Assembly: GCA_009379925.1 (NCBI GenBank)
Contig: WHSU01000018.1
Span: 1-59,192 of the forward strand
Reading direction: 5' to 3'
From: Dehalococcoidia bacterium
GTDB lineage: Bacteria; Chloroflexota; Dehalococcoidia; UBA2979
Length of the DNA: 59,192 bases
The translations under genes and the position numbers were made by a program. Under the pieces are notes generated by a model. That model made no database searches. It worked only from the letters and a program-made list of their open reading frames with translations, and had not been told where the DNA came from. Shown piece by piece: positions 31,573 to 39,569 of this stretch (position 1 is its first letter; every line of letters begins with the position of its first letter).

Positions 31573-32710
31573 ATGGACGAACTTCGACAGCGGGTCGCGG
31601 AACTGCTCGAGCGCGTGCGGGATGTGCAGGTGCGTCTTTGACCTGCCCGAACGAGAGCGCGGACTCGCGAAGCTGAGGGCGGCGGCGCAGGCGCCCGACC
31701 TGTGGGACGACCAACAGCGCGCCCAGCAGGTGATGAAGGACGTGGCCCACCTCGAGCGGGTGGTCACCACATGGGCGGCGCTGGAACAGCACTCCGAGGA
31801 CATCCAGGGTCTGCTGGAGCTGGCCGCGGAGACAGAGGACGAGGAGCGCCAGGCGCTGCTCGCCGACATCGAGCGCGAGTTAGCCGGACTGGAGCGCGAG
31901 TTCGACGCGCTAGAGATCGACCTGACGCTCAGCGGCCCGTACGACGCGCGCAACGCGGTGCTTTCCGTGTACGCCGGAGCCGGCGGCACCGAGGCGCAGG
32001 ACTGGGCGGAGATGCTGCTGCGCATGTACCTCCGCTGGGCGGACAGTCACCGCTTTGGCACCGAGATCCTCTCCATCAGCAGTGGAGACGAGGCGGGCAT
32101 CAAGTCGGCCGAGTTGCGCATCACCGGCGAGAACGCGTACGGGCTCTTGCGGTCGGAGCGCGGCGTACATCGCCTCGTGCGCATCTCCCCCTTCGACGCC
32201 TCGCAGTCCCGCCACACCAGCTTCGCGCTGGTCGAGGTGATGCCGGAGGCGACCGAGGGCGAGGCGACGGTGGAGATCAAGCCGGACGACCTGCGCATCG
32301 ACACCTACAAGGCGGGCGGGCACGGCGGCCAGAACGTGCAGAAGAACGACACGGCGGTGCGCATCACCCACCTGCCGACGGGTATTGTGGTGACCTGCCA
32401 GAATGAGCGCTCGCAGGGGAGAAACCGAGAGAGCGCCCTGCTCGTACTCAAGTCAAGGCTGCTCGAACGAGAGATCGAGCGTATTGAGCGAGAACGCGCG
32501 GAGATCAAGGGCGAGCACGTGGAGGCGGGCTGGGGCAACCAGATCCGCTCCTATGTCCTTCAGCCCTACCGCATGGTGAAGGACCTGCGCACGAACGTGG
32601 AGACCAGCGACACCTCCGGGGTACTGGACGGGGACCTGGATTCCTTCATCAACGCGTACCTGCGAAGCACGGTAGGCGTTGACGAGGAGAGCCAGGCGGT
32701 CTCCTCGTGA
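31573..32710 (+). CDS. prfB: Peptide chain release factor 2, with programmed +1 frameshift
   Basis: RF2 ends translation at UGA and UAA. The first 22 codons from ATG 31573 (MDELRQRVAELLERVRDVQV then RL) reach CTT TGA C at 31636-31642. Translation must shift +1 at CTT, reading GAC (31640) next, to give the 378-residue protein. AGGTG just before the site is the expected Shine-Dalgarno-like stimulator. The second frame has SPF in RLVRISPFDASQSRH, and GGHGGQNVQK with the GGQ at 251-253. An ATG at 31564 could add three residues. Known autoregulation applies: scarce RF2 stalls at UGA and favours the shift. Confidence 0.96.
31630..31642 (+). promoter_or_regulatory. RF2 programmed frameshift site
   Basis: AGGTG-CGT-CTT-TGA-C: a short SD-like element, the CUU slip codon and an in-frame UGA followed by C, the poorly terminating context. 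This matches the recoding site known in most bacterial prfB genes. Confidence 0.93.
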
Positions 32711-34104
32711 GCCACGCGCGCGGGCACGTGCCCCGGTTGCTGGTCGCGCTGCCGGCCGCTGCGCTCGCGCTGGTGGCGCTCCTGCTCCCGATGCTGTCGG
32801 GTCTCGCGCTCGCGGGCGAGATCGAGGCGGGCGCGACGAACGTCCGCAGCGACGACCCGACGAGCATCACGTTCTCGACGCGCGTGCAGGCTTCGGCCGG
32901 CCTCGAGTCGGCGACCTTCGTTTACAAGGTGCTGAACCCGGACGGCAACGTGGGCGGCAGCGGTGCGGCCACGTTCTCGCCGGGCACCGAGGCGGACCTG
33001 TCGTTCACCCTCGAGGCGAACAACGCCAACCGCTACATCCCCGTCGGCTCGGACTTCGCGTTCCACTGGGAACTGACGGACACCGAGGGCGACCGCGTCT
33101 CGACGGAGGAGGAGACGTACACCTTCCTCGACGGCCGGTACCAGTGGCAGACCCGCTCCGCGGACGGCGTGACCGCGTACTGGTACGGGGACGACGACAG
33201 GCAGGCGACGCTGGCGCTGGAATCGACTCGCGCGTCCGTCGACGAGGCGGAGGCGCTGCTGCAGACCGAGGTGCCGTACCAGGTGAAGGTGCTGGTGTGG
33301 CGCTCCGAGGAGGAGGGCCAGCTGGCGATGCGGCCTCGGGCAACCACGTTCGACGCGCAGGTGGTGACGGGCGGTCAGCGGGTGGCCCCCGACCTGCTTT
33401 TCGTATTCACGCCCAACGCGGACGTGATCCGCCACGAGGCGGCGCACATCGTGACGCACGTGGCGGGCGACGGGCCGTTCACTCAGATCCCGGCGTGGCT
33501 GGACGAGGGCACCGCGGTCTACATGCAGAACGACCCGGGCGCGGGCTACCGCGCGGCGGTGGAGTTCGCGATCCAGACTGACAGCGCGTTCAGCCTGCGC
33601 AGTATCCAGTCGCCGGCGAACAGCGCCGACCGGGTGAACCAGTTCTACGGCCAGTCATGGCACACCGTGAACTTCATGGTCGAAGAGTTCAGCCCGGAAG
33701 CCTTCGCCGAGGTGTACCGCCTGATCTACGCCGGTTCCCCCACGGACGAGGCGCTGACGGAGGTCTATGGGGTCGACCAGGACGGCCTGTACAACCTCTG
33801 GCGAGAAGCGAACGGTTTGGAGCCGGTGGACTTCGGGCCACGCGGCTCCACTGAGACCGACCCCGGCGCCCAGGCCACGCGGCCACCACTGGGTATCCCG
33901 ACGACGTTCCCGGGCGGGTCGACCGACCAGCCGGCCGCGCCGAACGGCTCGGGTGGCGAGCCTGCACCCCCCGACGACGCCGGCGGCAGCGCCTCGTCCG
34001 AGTCATCCTCGAACGTCGGCGTAGCTCTGGCGGTCGGACTGGGGACGCTGCTGCTGGCCGGCGTGCTGGGCGGCGGGGGCCTGCTGCTGCTGCGCCGGCG
34101 CTAG
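32707..34104 (+). CDS. Membrane-anchored HEAAH metallopeptidase (peptidase MA-like)
   Basis: The product has 465 residues with a signal segment (LLVALPAAALALVALLLPML) and an extracytoplasmic domain. The zinc motif HEAAHIVTHV has His243, Glu244 and His247. AWLDEGTAVYMQ, about 25 residues later, supplies the third ligand Glu as in gluzincins. A Pro/Gly/Ser linker (about 380-430) leads to a C-terminal helix VGVALAVGLGTLLLAGVLGG and a basic tail. The start GTG overlaps the prfB stop (GTGA). It resembles peptidase-MA-family proteins common in Chloroflexota. The substrate is unknown. Confidence 0.8.
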   Translation: MSHARGHVPRLLVALPAAALALVALLLPMLSGLALAGEIEAGATNVRSDDPTSITFSTRVQASAGLESATFVYKVLNPDGNVGGSGAATFSPGTEADLSFTLEANNANRYIPVGSDFAFHWELTDTEGDRVSTEEETYTFLDGRYQWQTRSADGVTAYWYGDDDRQATLALESTRASVDEAEALLQTEVPYQVKVLVWRSEEEGQLAMRPRATTFDAQVVTGGQRVAPDLLFVFTPNADVIRHEAAHIVTHVAGDGPFTQIPAWLDEGTAVYMQNDPGAGYRAAVEFAIQTDSAFSLRSIQSPANSADRVNQFYGQSWHTVNFMVEEFSPEAFAEVYRLIYAGSPTDEALTEVYGVDQDGLYNLWREANGLEPVDFGPRGSTETDPGAQATRPPLGIPTTFPGGSTDQPAAPNGSGGEPAPPDDAGGSASSESSSNVGVALAVGLGTLLLAGVLGGGGLLLLRRR

Positions 34105-34146
34105 TCAGCGCGCGCCTCGGCGCTCGCGGGCGCTGATCCCCCGCGC

Positions 34147-34192
34147 TACACTGGCCCGCACGACGATGAAGCGGTCCGCCCCGGCGGGCCGC
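34147..34192 (+). promoter_or_regulatory. argS upstream -10 element and leader hairpin
   Basis: TACACT (34147-34152) could be a -10 giving a leader of about 110 nt before argS. In it GCGGTCCGCC (34171-34180) pairs with GGCGGGCCGC (34183-34192), nine Watson-Crick pairs and one G-U. No T-box sequence is visible. It may instead end the upstream transcript. Confidence 0.3.
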
Positions 34193-34270
34193 TCGCATCT
34201 CTGCTCGTGGAGCGCTCTCATCGAGAGCCCGCCCAGCACCGACCGGGGCTGACCGAAGGGCCGCGCACGC

Positions 34271-35935
34271 GTGATCCGAGACGAGATCATCGAGCTGGTG
34301 GGCCGGGCGCTGCACGCCGCACAGGCGGCGGGCGACCTGCCGCAGTTCGCCGCGCCCGAGGTCACCGTCGAGCACCCTCAACGCACGGAGCACGGCGACT
34401 TCTCGGCGAACCTCGCGTTGCGCATCCAGGGCCTGGCAAAGATGAAGGCGCTGGAGGTCGCGGAGGCGTTGAGGCGGCACGTCCCCGCGCACGAAGCCGT
34501 CTCCGAGGTGCGCGTGGCGCCGCCGGGATTCCTCAACCTCTACCTTGGCGCCGGGTGGCTCGCCGGGCAGGCCTCCGCAATCGCCGACGCTGGGGAGCGG
34601 TACGCCTCCAGCGATCGGGGCGCGGGTCAGCGCATCCAGATCGAGTACGTGTCGGCGAACCCCACGGGGCCGATCCACGTCGGCAACGGGCGCGGCGCGG
34701 CCATCGGCAGCACGCTCGCCAACGTGATGGTGGCTGCCGGGTACGACGTCGAGCAGGAGTATTACGTCAACGACGCGGGCACGCAGGTCGCGATCTTTGG
34801 CCGCACCCTCTATGCCCGCTACCAGCAGCTGTTCGGCCGCGACGTGACCGTCCCGGAGAACGGCTATCCGGGCGAGTACGTGCTGGATGTCGCCCGCGGG
34901 ATCAAGGACCAGGCCGGCGACCGCTTCCTGCGGCCTGAGGGCGAAGAGCCGAGTGCGGAACTGGGCCAGTTGGGCATCCAGGTCATGGTCGACCACATCC
35001 GCGAGGACCTTGCGTTGATGGGCGTCGAGTACGACCGGTGGTACTCGGAGCGGTCGCTCCAGGCAGAGGGCGGCGCCTACAACCGCGTGCTCGACCTGCT
35101 CCGCCAACAGAAGCACGTCGTGGAGCGCGAAGGGGCGGTCTGGTTCGCCTCCTCCGAGCTCGGTGAATCGAAAGACAACGTCCTGATCCGTTCGGACGGG
35201 ATGCCGACGTACTACGCGACGGACATCGCCTACCACTACGACAAGTTCATCGAGCGGAAGTTCGACCGCGTCATCGACATCTGGGGGGCAGACCACCAGG
35301 GCCACGTCTCGCGTGTGAAGGCCGCGGTAGCCGCGATCGGCGGCGACCCCTCGAAGCTGGACGTGCTGCTGTACCAGCTGGTCGCGCTGCGGCGAGGCGA
35401 CCAGGCGGTGCCGCTGTCCAAGCGCGCGGGTGAGATCGTCACGCTCCGCGACGTCGTGGAGGAGGTGGGAAAGGACGCGACGCGCTTCTTCTTCCTGCTG
35501 CCATCCGCGAACCAGACGATGGACTTCGACCTGGAGCTGGCGAAGAAGCAGTCGGACGAGAACCCCGTCTACTACGTGCAGTACGCGCATGCCCGAATCG
35601 CGGGCATCCTGGCGAAGGCAGTCGAGCAGGGGATCAGCGCGGACGGCGCCGACGCCTCGCTGCTGACGCACGAGGCGGAACAGACGCTGCTGCGGAAGCT
35701 GCTGCTGCTGCCCGAGGTGCTGGAGACGGTCGTGGACGACCTGGGGCCGCACCACCTCCCCCACTACGCGCAGGACCTGGCGAGCGCCTTCCACGTGTTC
35801 TACACACAGTGCCGGGTGATCGACGCGGAGAACCCCGACCTGTCGCGGGCGCGGCTGCTGCTCCTGGAGGCGGCGCGAGTGGTGCTCGCACGCACGCTGG
35901 GGCTGATGGGCGTGTCGGCGCCGGAGCAGATGTAA
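34271..35935 (+). CDS. argS: Arginyl-tRNA synthetase
   Basis: This class I synthetase charges tRNA-Arg. The 554-residue product has an N-terminal tRNA-binding domain (EHGDFSANLALRIQGLAKM). The HIGH-like motif is in EYVSANPTGPIHVGNGRG near residues 128-145. YYATDIAYHYDKFIERKFDR, then IWGADHQGHVSRVKAAV, follow. The KMSKS equivalent is degenerate (LSKRAGEIVTLRDVV), which is normal for ArgRS. The C-terminal anticodon-binding domain ends ARTLGLMGVSAPEQM. The start is GTG 34271. No T-box is seen in the 166 bp before it. Confidence 0.95.
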   Translation: MIRDEIIELVGRALHAAQAAGDLPQFAAPEVTVEHPQRTEHGDFSANLALRIQGLAKMKALEVAEALRRHVPAHEAVSEVRVAPPGFLNLYLGAGWLAGQASAIADAGERYASSDRGAGQRIQIEYVSANPTGPIHVGNGRGAAIGSTLANVMVAAGYDVEQEYYVNDAGTQVAIFGRTLYARYQQLFGRDVTVPENGYPGEYVLDVARGIKDQAGDRFLRPEGEEPSAELGQLGIQVMVDHIREDLALMGVEYDRWYSERSLQAEGGAYNRVLDLLRQQKHVVEREGAVWFASSELGESKDNVLIRSDGMPTYYATDIAYHYDKFIERKFDRVIDIWGADHQGHVSRVKAAVAAIGGDPSKLDVLLYQLVALRRGDQAVPLSKRAGEIVTLRDVVEEVGKDATRFFFLLPSANQTMDFDLELAKKQSDENPVYYVQYAHARIAGILAKAVEQGISADGADASLLTHEAEQTLLRKLLLLPEVLETVVDDLGPHHLPHYAQDLASAFHVFYTQCRVIDAENPDLSRARLLLLEAARVVLARTLGLMGVSAPEQM

Positions 35936-35941
35936 CGCCTT

Positions 35942-36160
35942 CCGCTCGCCCTGAGCCAGTCCGAAGGGTGGGCGGCCTCCGCACAGGTGCCCCGCCCACG
36001 CTTCGACGGGCTCAGCATGAGCGGGAGGGTCCGGGTGAGCGGCGTGGCGCCGCATCCGGGTGCCTGTTGTGGCAATCCGCTCACCCTGAGCCGGTCGAAG
36101 GGTGGGCGGACTCCGTACAGGTGCCCCGCCCACGCTTCGACGGGCTCAGCATGAGCGGGA
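35942..36160. repeat. Tandem pair of REP-like composite palindromes
   Basis: Two nearly identical units of about 85 bp (35942-36026 and 36077-36160) each contain the core in both orientations. Each is separated by gggtgggcgg...acaggtgccccgccca, itself palindromic (ggtgggcgg / ccgcccac). The first unit has one extra base. This fills most of the 311 bp between argS and trpS, and no gene is seen there. The layout is like bacterial BIMEs, which RAYT transposases move. No such gene is in the window. Confidence 0.85.
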
Positions 36161-36246
36161 AGCCGCTCCGCACTTCTCCGTGACCCTGTGCCACGAGTGT
36201 GCGATCTTCTCCGGGACTCGCCTGACGGTAACGCCGAGGGGACACG

Positions 36247-37251
36247 ATGGCCGACGAGCGCAAGCGGATCCTGACGGGGGTGCGGCCTACGGGCTCGCTG
36301 CACCTGGGGCACTACGTAGGGGCGCTCGAGAACTGGATCCGGCTCCAGCAGGAGTACGAGTGCTACTTCCTGATCGCGGACTTCCAGGTCTCCGACCACG
36401 CCGATGAGATGGACCTGGTCCGCTCCTCGGTGTTTGAGGTGGCCCTGGACTGGCTCGCGGTGGGGCTCGACCCGGATGGGAGCCACTTCGTCATCGAGAG
36501 CCTGGTGCCGGAGCATGCGGAGCTGACGACGTGGCTGTCGTGGTGGATCCCGCTGGGGCGGTTGCAGCGCAATCCGACGCTGAAGGCGGAGATGGCGGAC
36601 CTGGAGTCGAAGTCCGTGCCCGTGGCGTTTTTCAACTACCCGGTGATGCAGACGGCGAACATCCTGATGCCGAAGGCCCACCTGGTGCCGGTAGGCGACG
36701 ACCAGCTGCCACACATCGAGATGACACGCGAGGTAGCCCGGCGCTTCAACCGGCTCTTCGAGACGGAGGTGTTCCCGATCCCGGAACCCCTCGTGGGACG
36801 CGTCCCGCGCCTGGTGGGCGTCGACGGCAACGCGAAGATGTCGAAGTCCATGGACAACGCCATCTACCTCAAGGACGACGCGGAGACCGTCACCCGCAAG
36901 GTGATGGGTATGTACACGGACCCGACGCGCCTGCGCGCCACGGACCCCGGGCACGTCGAAGGCAACCCGGTCTTCATGTACCACGATGCCTTCAACCCGG
37001 ACACCGCCGAGGTGGACGACCTGAAGGAGCGCTACGTCGCAGGCAAGGTCGGCGACGTCGAGGTGAAACAGAAGCTCGCTCGCGTCCTCAACGCGTTCCT
37101 CGACCCGATCCGGGAGCGCCGCGCCCACTTCGAGGCGCACCCGGAACTGGTGCGGACGGCGCTGGCGGAAGGCACGGCGCGGTCCCGCACGGTTGCGCAA
37201 GCGACGATGGCGGACGTGCGGGCCGCGATGGGTGTGAACTACCTGGAGTGA
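36247..37251 (+). CDS. trpS: Tryptophanyl-tRNA synthetase
   Basis: This class I synthetase charges tRNA-Trp. The product has 334 residues, the short bacterial form. The HIGH motif is in GVRPTGSLHLGHYVGALENW at residues 11-30. YPVMQTANILMPKAHLVPVG and DQLPHIEMTREVARRFN follow. The KMSKS motif is in NAKMSKSMDNAIYL near residue 198. GAGGGG precedes the ATG. It follows argS across the repeat pair on the same strand and converges with gltA. Confidence 0.96.
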   Translation: MADERKRILTGVRPTGSLHLGHYVGALENWIRLQQEYECYFLIADFQVSDHADEMDLVRSSVFEVALDWLAVGLDPDGSHFVIESLVPEHAELTTWLSWWIPLGRLQRNPTLKAEMADLESKSVPVAFFNYPVMQTANILMPKAHLVPVGDDQLPHIEMTREVARRFNRLFETEVFPIPEPLVGRVPRLVGVDGNAKMSKSMDNAIYLKDDAETVTRKVMGMYTDPTRLRATDPGHVEGNPVFMYHDAFNPDTAEVDDLKERYVAGKVGDVEVKQKLARVLNAFLDPIRERRAHFEAHPELVRTALAEGTARSRTVAQATMADVRAAMGVNYLE

Positions 37252-37263
37252 CCTCCGCGCCCT

Positions 37264-37300
37264 CACCCCCGGCCCCTCTCCCACGCGGTGGGAGAGGGGA
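37264..37300. repeat. Palindromic repeat of the CCCCTCTCCCAC family
   Basis: CCCCTCTCCCAC (37273-37284), loop GCG and GTGGGAGAGGGG (37288-37299) make a perfect 12 bp stem. A degraded copy lies at 29191 and a variant lies inside nrdJ at 13697. It sits between the convergent trpS and gltA, and may assist termination of trpS. Confidence 0.75.
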
Positions 37301-37318
37301 GTCAGCGACCGCAGAGAA

Positions 37319-37339
37319 GGCCGCCCGAATCGGGCGGCC
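37319..37339. terminator. Terminator hairpin between convergent trpS and gltA
   Basis: GGCCGCCCG (37319-37327), AAT and CGGGCGGCC (37331-37339) form a 9 bp GC stem. On the minus strand TTCTCT follows the stem directly, so it mainly suits the end of gltA. Confidence 0.72.
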
Positions 37340-37366
37340 CTCGTCGATCCTCGAGGGGAGCGGGGC

Positions 37367-38521
37367 TTAGCTGCGCTGCTCCAGCGGGATGTACTCGCGG
37401 TGCTGGTGGCCGGTGTAGACCTGGGTCGGCCGGAAGATGCGGTTGCCGGACTCCCACTGCTCCTTCGTGTGGACCATCCAGCCGAGCGTGCGCGAGGCCG
37501 CGAAGATCGGCGTGAAGAAGTCCGTGGGGATGCCGATCGCCGCGAAGACGCAGCCCGAGAACAGGTCGACGTTCGGGTAGAGTCCGCGGTCGCCCAGGCG
37601 GTCCGTGGCCACCTTCTCCACCGTCAGTGCGATCTGGTAGAGGTCGTGGACCTCCGTGCCCGGCTTGATCACCTCGTCCGCCAGGCGCTGGATCACGATG
37701 GAGCGTGGGTCCTTGACGTGGTAGACGCGGTGGCCGAAGCCCGGGATCTTGAACTTGTCGTCCAGCAGCTTCTGGATCTCAGTCTCGGCCTTCTTCGGGT
37801 CGCCGATCTGCTGGAAGAGGCGCAGGGACGCCTCGTTGGCCCCGCCGTGCGCGGGGCCGGAGAGTGCGCCGATGCCCGCCGCGCACACGGCTTCTGGCTC
37901 CGACTTCGTCGAGGTGACGACGCGAGCCGTGAAGGTGGATGCGTTACCGGCGGAGTGGTCCGCCTGCAGGATCAAGAGCGCGTTCATAACGCGTTCGTGT
38001 TCCGGCGACGGCTCCTGGCCGGTAATCATGCGCAGCATCATGTGCGCGAAGCTCTCGCCCACCCACGGACCGTCGTAGTCACGGCCCTCGACGGCCTGGG
38101 CGATGATGCCGACCAGGTGGCCGACCTTGGCGACCAGCGCCAACCCACGGTCCTGGACGGAGTCGACCTTGCGCTCGAAGTCGTTGTCGTCCGGCCCCAG
38201 CGCGGCGACGGCAGACTGCAACGCGAACATCGGGTGGGTGATGGCGCCGACCCGGCGCGCAACATCCAGTTGTTCCGGTGTGAGCACGCGGTCGTCGTGC
38301 ATCTTCTGGCGGATCTCGTCGATCCGCGCCTGTGACGGCAGCTCGCCGTCGTAGAGCAGGGCAACGACCTCCTCGAAGGTCGCGCCCGGGTGCGTCAGGT
38401 CCTCGATGGAATAACCCCGGTAGGTGAGGCGTCCGGCCTGACCTTCCACCAGGGAGATCGCGGATTCCGCGATCGCTACGCCTTCGAGGCCCGGGCTGAA
38501 GGACGGAGTGTCCAACGTCAT
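37367..38521 (-). CDS. gltA: Citrate synthase
   Basis: This enzyme condenses acetyl-CoA and oxaloacetate to citrate. The 384-residue product from ATG 38521 has GRLTYRGYSIEDLTHPGATF, typical of the short type II-like enzymes. The catalytic histidines are in ALSGPAHGGANEASL and PGFGHRVYHVKDPRS. NVDLFSGCVFAAIGIPTDFF, then FAASRTLGWMVHTKEQW, complete the site. The open frame extends 16 codons further but GGGGG precedes ATG 38521. A perfect TATAAT lies about 160 bp upstream, leaving a long leader. A methylcitrate-synthase role cannot be excluded, but no prp genes are near. Confidence 0.94.
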   Translation of the reverse strand: MTLDTPSFSPGLEGVAIAESAISLVEGQAGRLTYRGYSIEDLTHPGATFEEVVALLYDGELPSQARIDEIRQKMHDDRVLTPEQLDVARRVGAITHPMFALQSAVAALGPDDNDFERKVDSVQDRGLALVAKVGHLVGIIAQAVEGRDYDGPWVGESFAHMMLRMITGQEPSPEHERVMNALLILQADHSAGNASTFTARVVTSTKSEPEAVCAAGIGALSGPAHGGANEASLRLFQQIGDPKKAETEIQKLLDDKFKIPGFGHRVYHVKDPRSIVIQRLADEVIKPGTEVHDLYQIALTVEKVATDRLGDRGLYPNVDLFSGCVFAAIGIPTDFFTPIFAASRTLGWMVHTKEQWESGNRIFRPTQVYTGHQHREYIPLEQRS

Positions 38522-38685
38522 GCTTCCCCCCAAACTGGCGCCCGCAGCATCCGGCATCTGCCGCCCCACAGGCTCACTGGGTCTTGGTCAATCACACTCC
38601 TCGGGCATGGGCTGCGTTCAACCTCGTGTTGCCGTCCTGCGGCCGGGTCGGGGGACCGCGGCATCCATGCGTCGGGGCGATTATA
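38522..38685 (-). promoter_or_regulatory. gltA promoter and long 5' leader
   Basis: TATAAT (38685-38680, minus strand) is the best -10 in the window. A weak -35 (CCTCAA, 38708-38703) lies 17 bp before it. The predicted leader of about 150 nt holds GC-rich dyads such as GCGGCATC / GATGCCGC, but no riboswitch class I recognise. Confidence 0.5.
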
Positions 38686-38780
38686 GCGGAACCGACGGCC
38701 GCTTGAGGATGCCACCGTCACGTCATCGACCCGTTAATGGCGACGCGACAGCCGCGCCGGAACGCGCCGAGTGACAGCGC

Positions 38781-39500
38781 CTAGGGCGTCTCGTCAGCGT
38801 CCCCCGCGTGTTCGAGGACGAACGCGCGCACGAGGTCGCGCACACGCTCGGCAGACTCCGTCAGGCCGTGCCCGGTGTCCTCCAGCAGCACCAGCTGCTT
38901 CGGCTCGGACGCGCGCCGGTAGATGTCCTTCGACGCCTCCTGGTCCAGCACCTCGTCCTCTGTGCCGTGGATCAGGAGCAGCGGCTTGCCGAGCTCGTCG
39001 ACCTCCTGCGTGCCGTAGCGCTGCGAGGACATGGCGACGACGCCCTCGACGAGGGGGGCCAGCGCGGCGGCCCTTACGGCGACCGCACCGCCGAAGGAGT
39101 GGCCCACGAGCACGGCCTTCTGCCCGCCGATGCCCTTGAGGAAGGAGCAGGCGCCCAGCGCATCCAGCACGCACTCCTCGAACTCGCCCGCCTCCCGGTA
39201 CTGGACCCGCACCGAAGTGACACCCTCCGCCACGAGGTCGCGGGCGAGGCTGACGAACACCTCGTTCGCCGGGCCCTTCGTCCCACCGCCGGCCCCGCTG
39301 AGGAAGACGACGCAGCCCGTCTTGCCCTCGCAGGGGTGGAGGTGGAGCGTCATCACGCCTCGGGTGGTGTTCAGCTCGACCAGCATCTCGCCCTGGGCCT
39401 CGCCCTCCCGGGCGCGCGCACCCTGGATGGAGAGCGTCAGATGCTCGTCCTCATCGCCCGAGGGCGCGTGCGGGCCGCCATTAGTGGGGTCGCCGGTCAT
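38781..39500 (-). CDS. Alpha/beta hydrolase
   Basis: The product has 239 residues from ATG 39500. The nucleophile elbow is VLVGHSFGGAVAVRAAA, near residue 130. The acid is in LLIHGTEDEVLDQEAS and the His is in LLEDTGHGLTESAERV. A cap region is absent, as in dienelactone-hydrolase-like or KANL3/Tex30-like small hydrolases. CVVFLSGAGGGTKGPANEVF supplies the oxyanion loop. ATG 39500 lies 8 bp after an extended -10 (TGCTACGCT), pointing to a leaderless mRNA. The substrate is not predictable. Confidence 0.88.
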   Translation of the reverse strand: MTGDPTNGGPHAPSGDEDEHLTLSIQGARAREGEAQGEMLVELNTTRGVMTLHLHPCEGKTGCVVFLSGAGGGTKGPANEVFVSLARDLVAEGVTSVRVQYREAGEFEECVLDALGACSFLKGIGGQKAVLVGHSFGGAVAVRAAALAPLVEGVVAMSSQRYGTQEVDELGKPLLLIHGTEDEVLDQEASKDIYRRASEPKQLVLLEDTGHGLTESAERVRDLVRAFVLEHAGDADETP

Positions 39501-39555
39501 GTCCGCGCAGCGTAGCAGACACGCCACCCGGCGGCGTGGGGAGCGGAGGGCGGCT

Positions 39556-39561
39556 TATACT
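39556..39561 (+). promoter_or_regulatory. Leaderless-type -10 element
   Basis: TATACT lies 8 bp before the ATG of the lipoprotein gene at 39570, so transcription would begin at or next to the start codon. No Shine-Dalgarno sequence precedes that ATG. The hydrolase on the other strand has the same layout (TACGCT, 39514-39509). Confidence 0.6.
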
Positions 39562-39569
39562 CGCACTCG

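Noticed and set aside
34105..34270. T-box leader before argS
   Set aside because: No T-box (AGGGTGGNACCGCG-like) sequence or specifier hairpin could be found. Only one GC stem is seen.
35942..36160. CRISPR array or attachment site in the repeats between argS and trpS
   Set aside because: There are only two units, each internally palindromic, with copies dispersed elsewhere. There are no equal spacers, cas genes or integrase.
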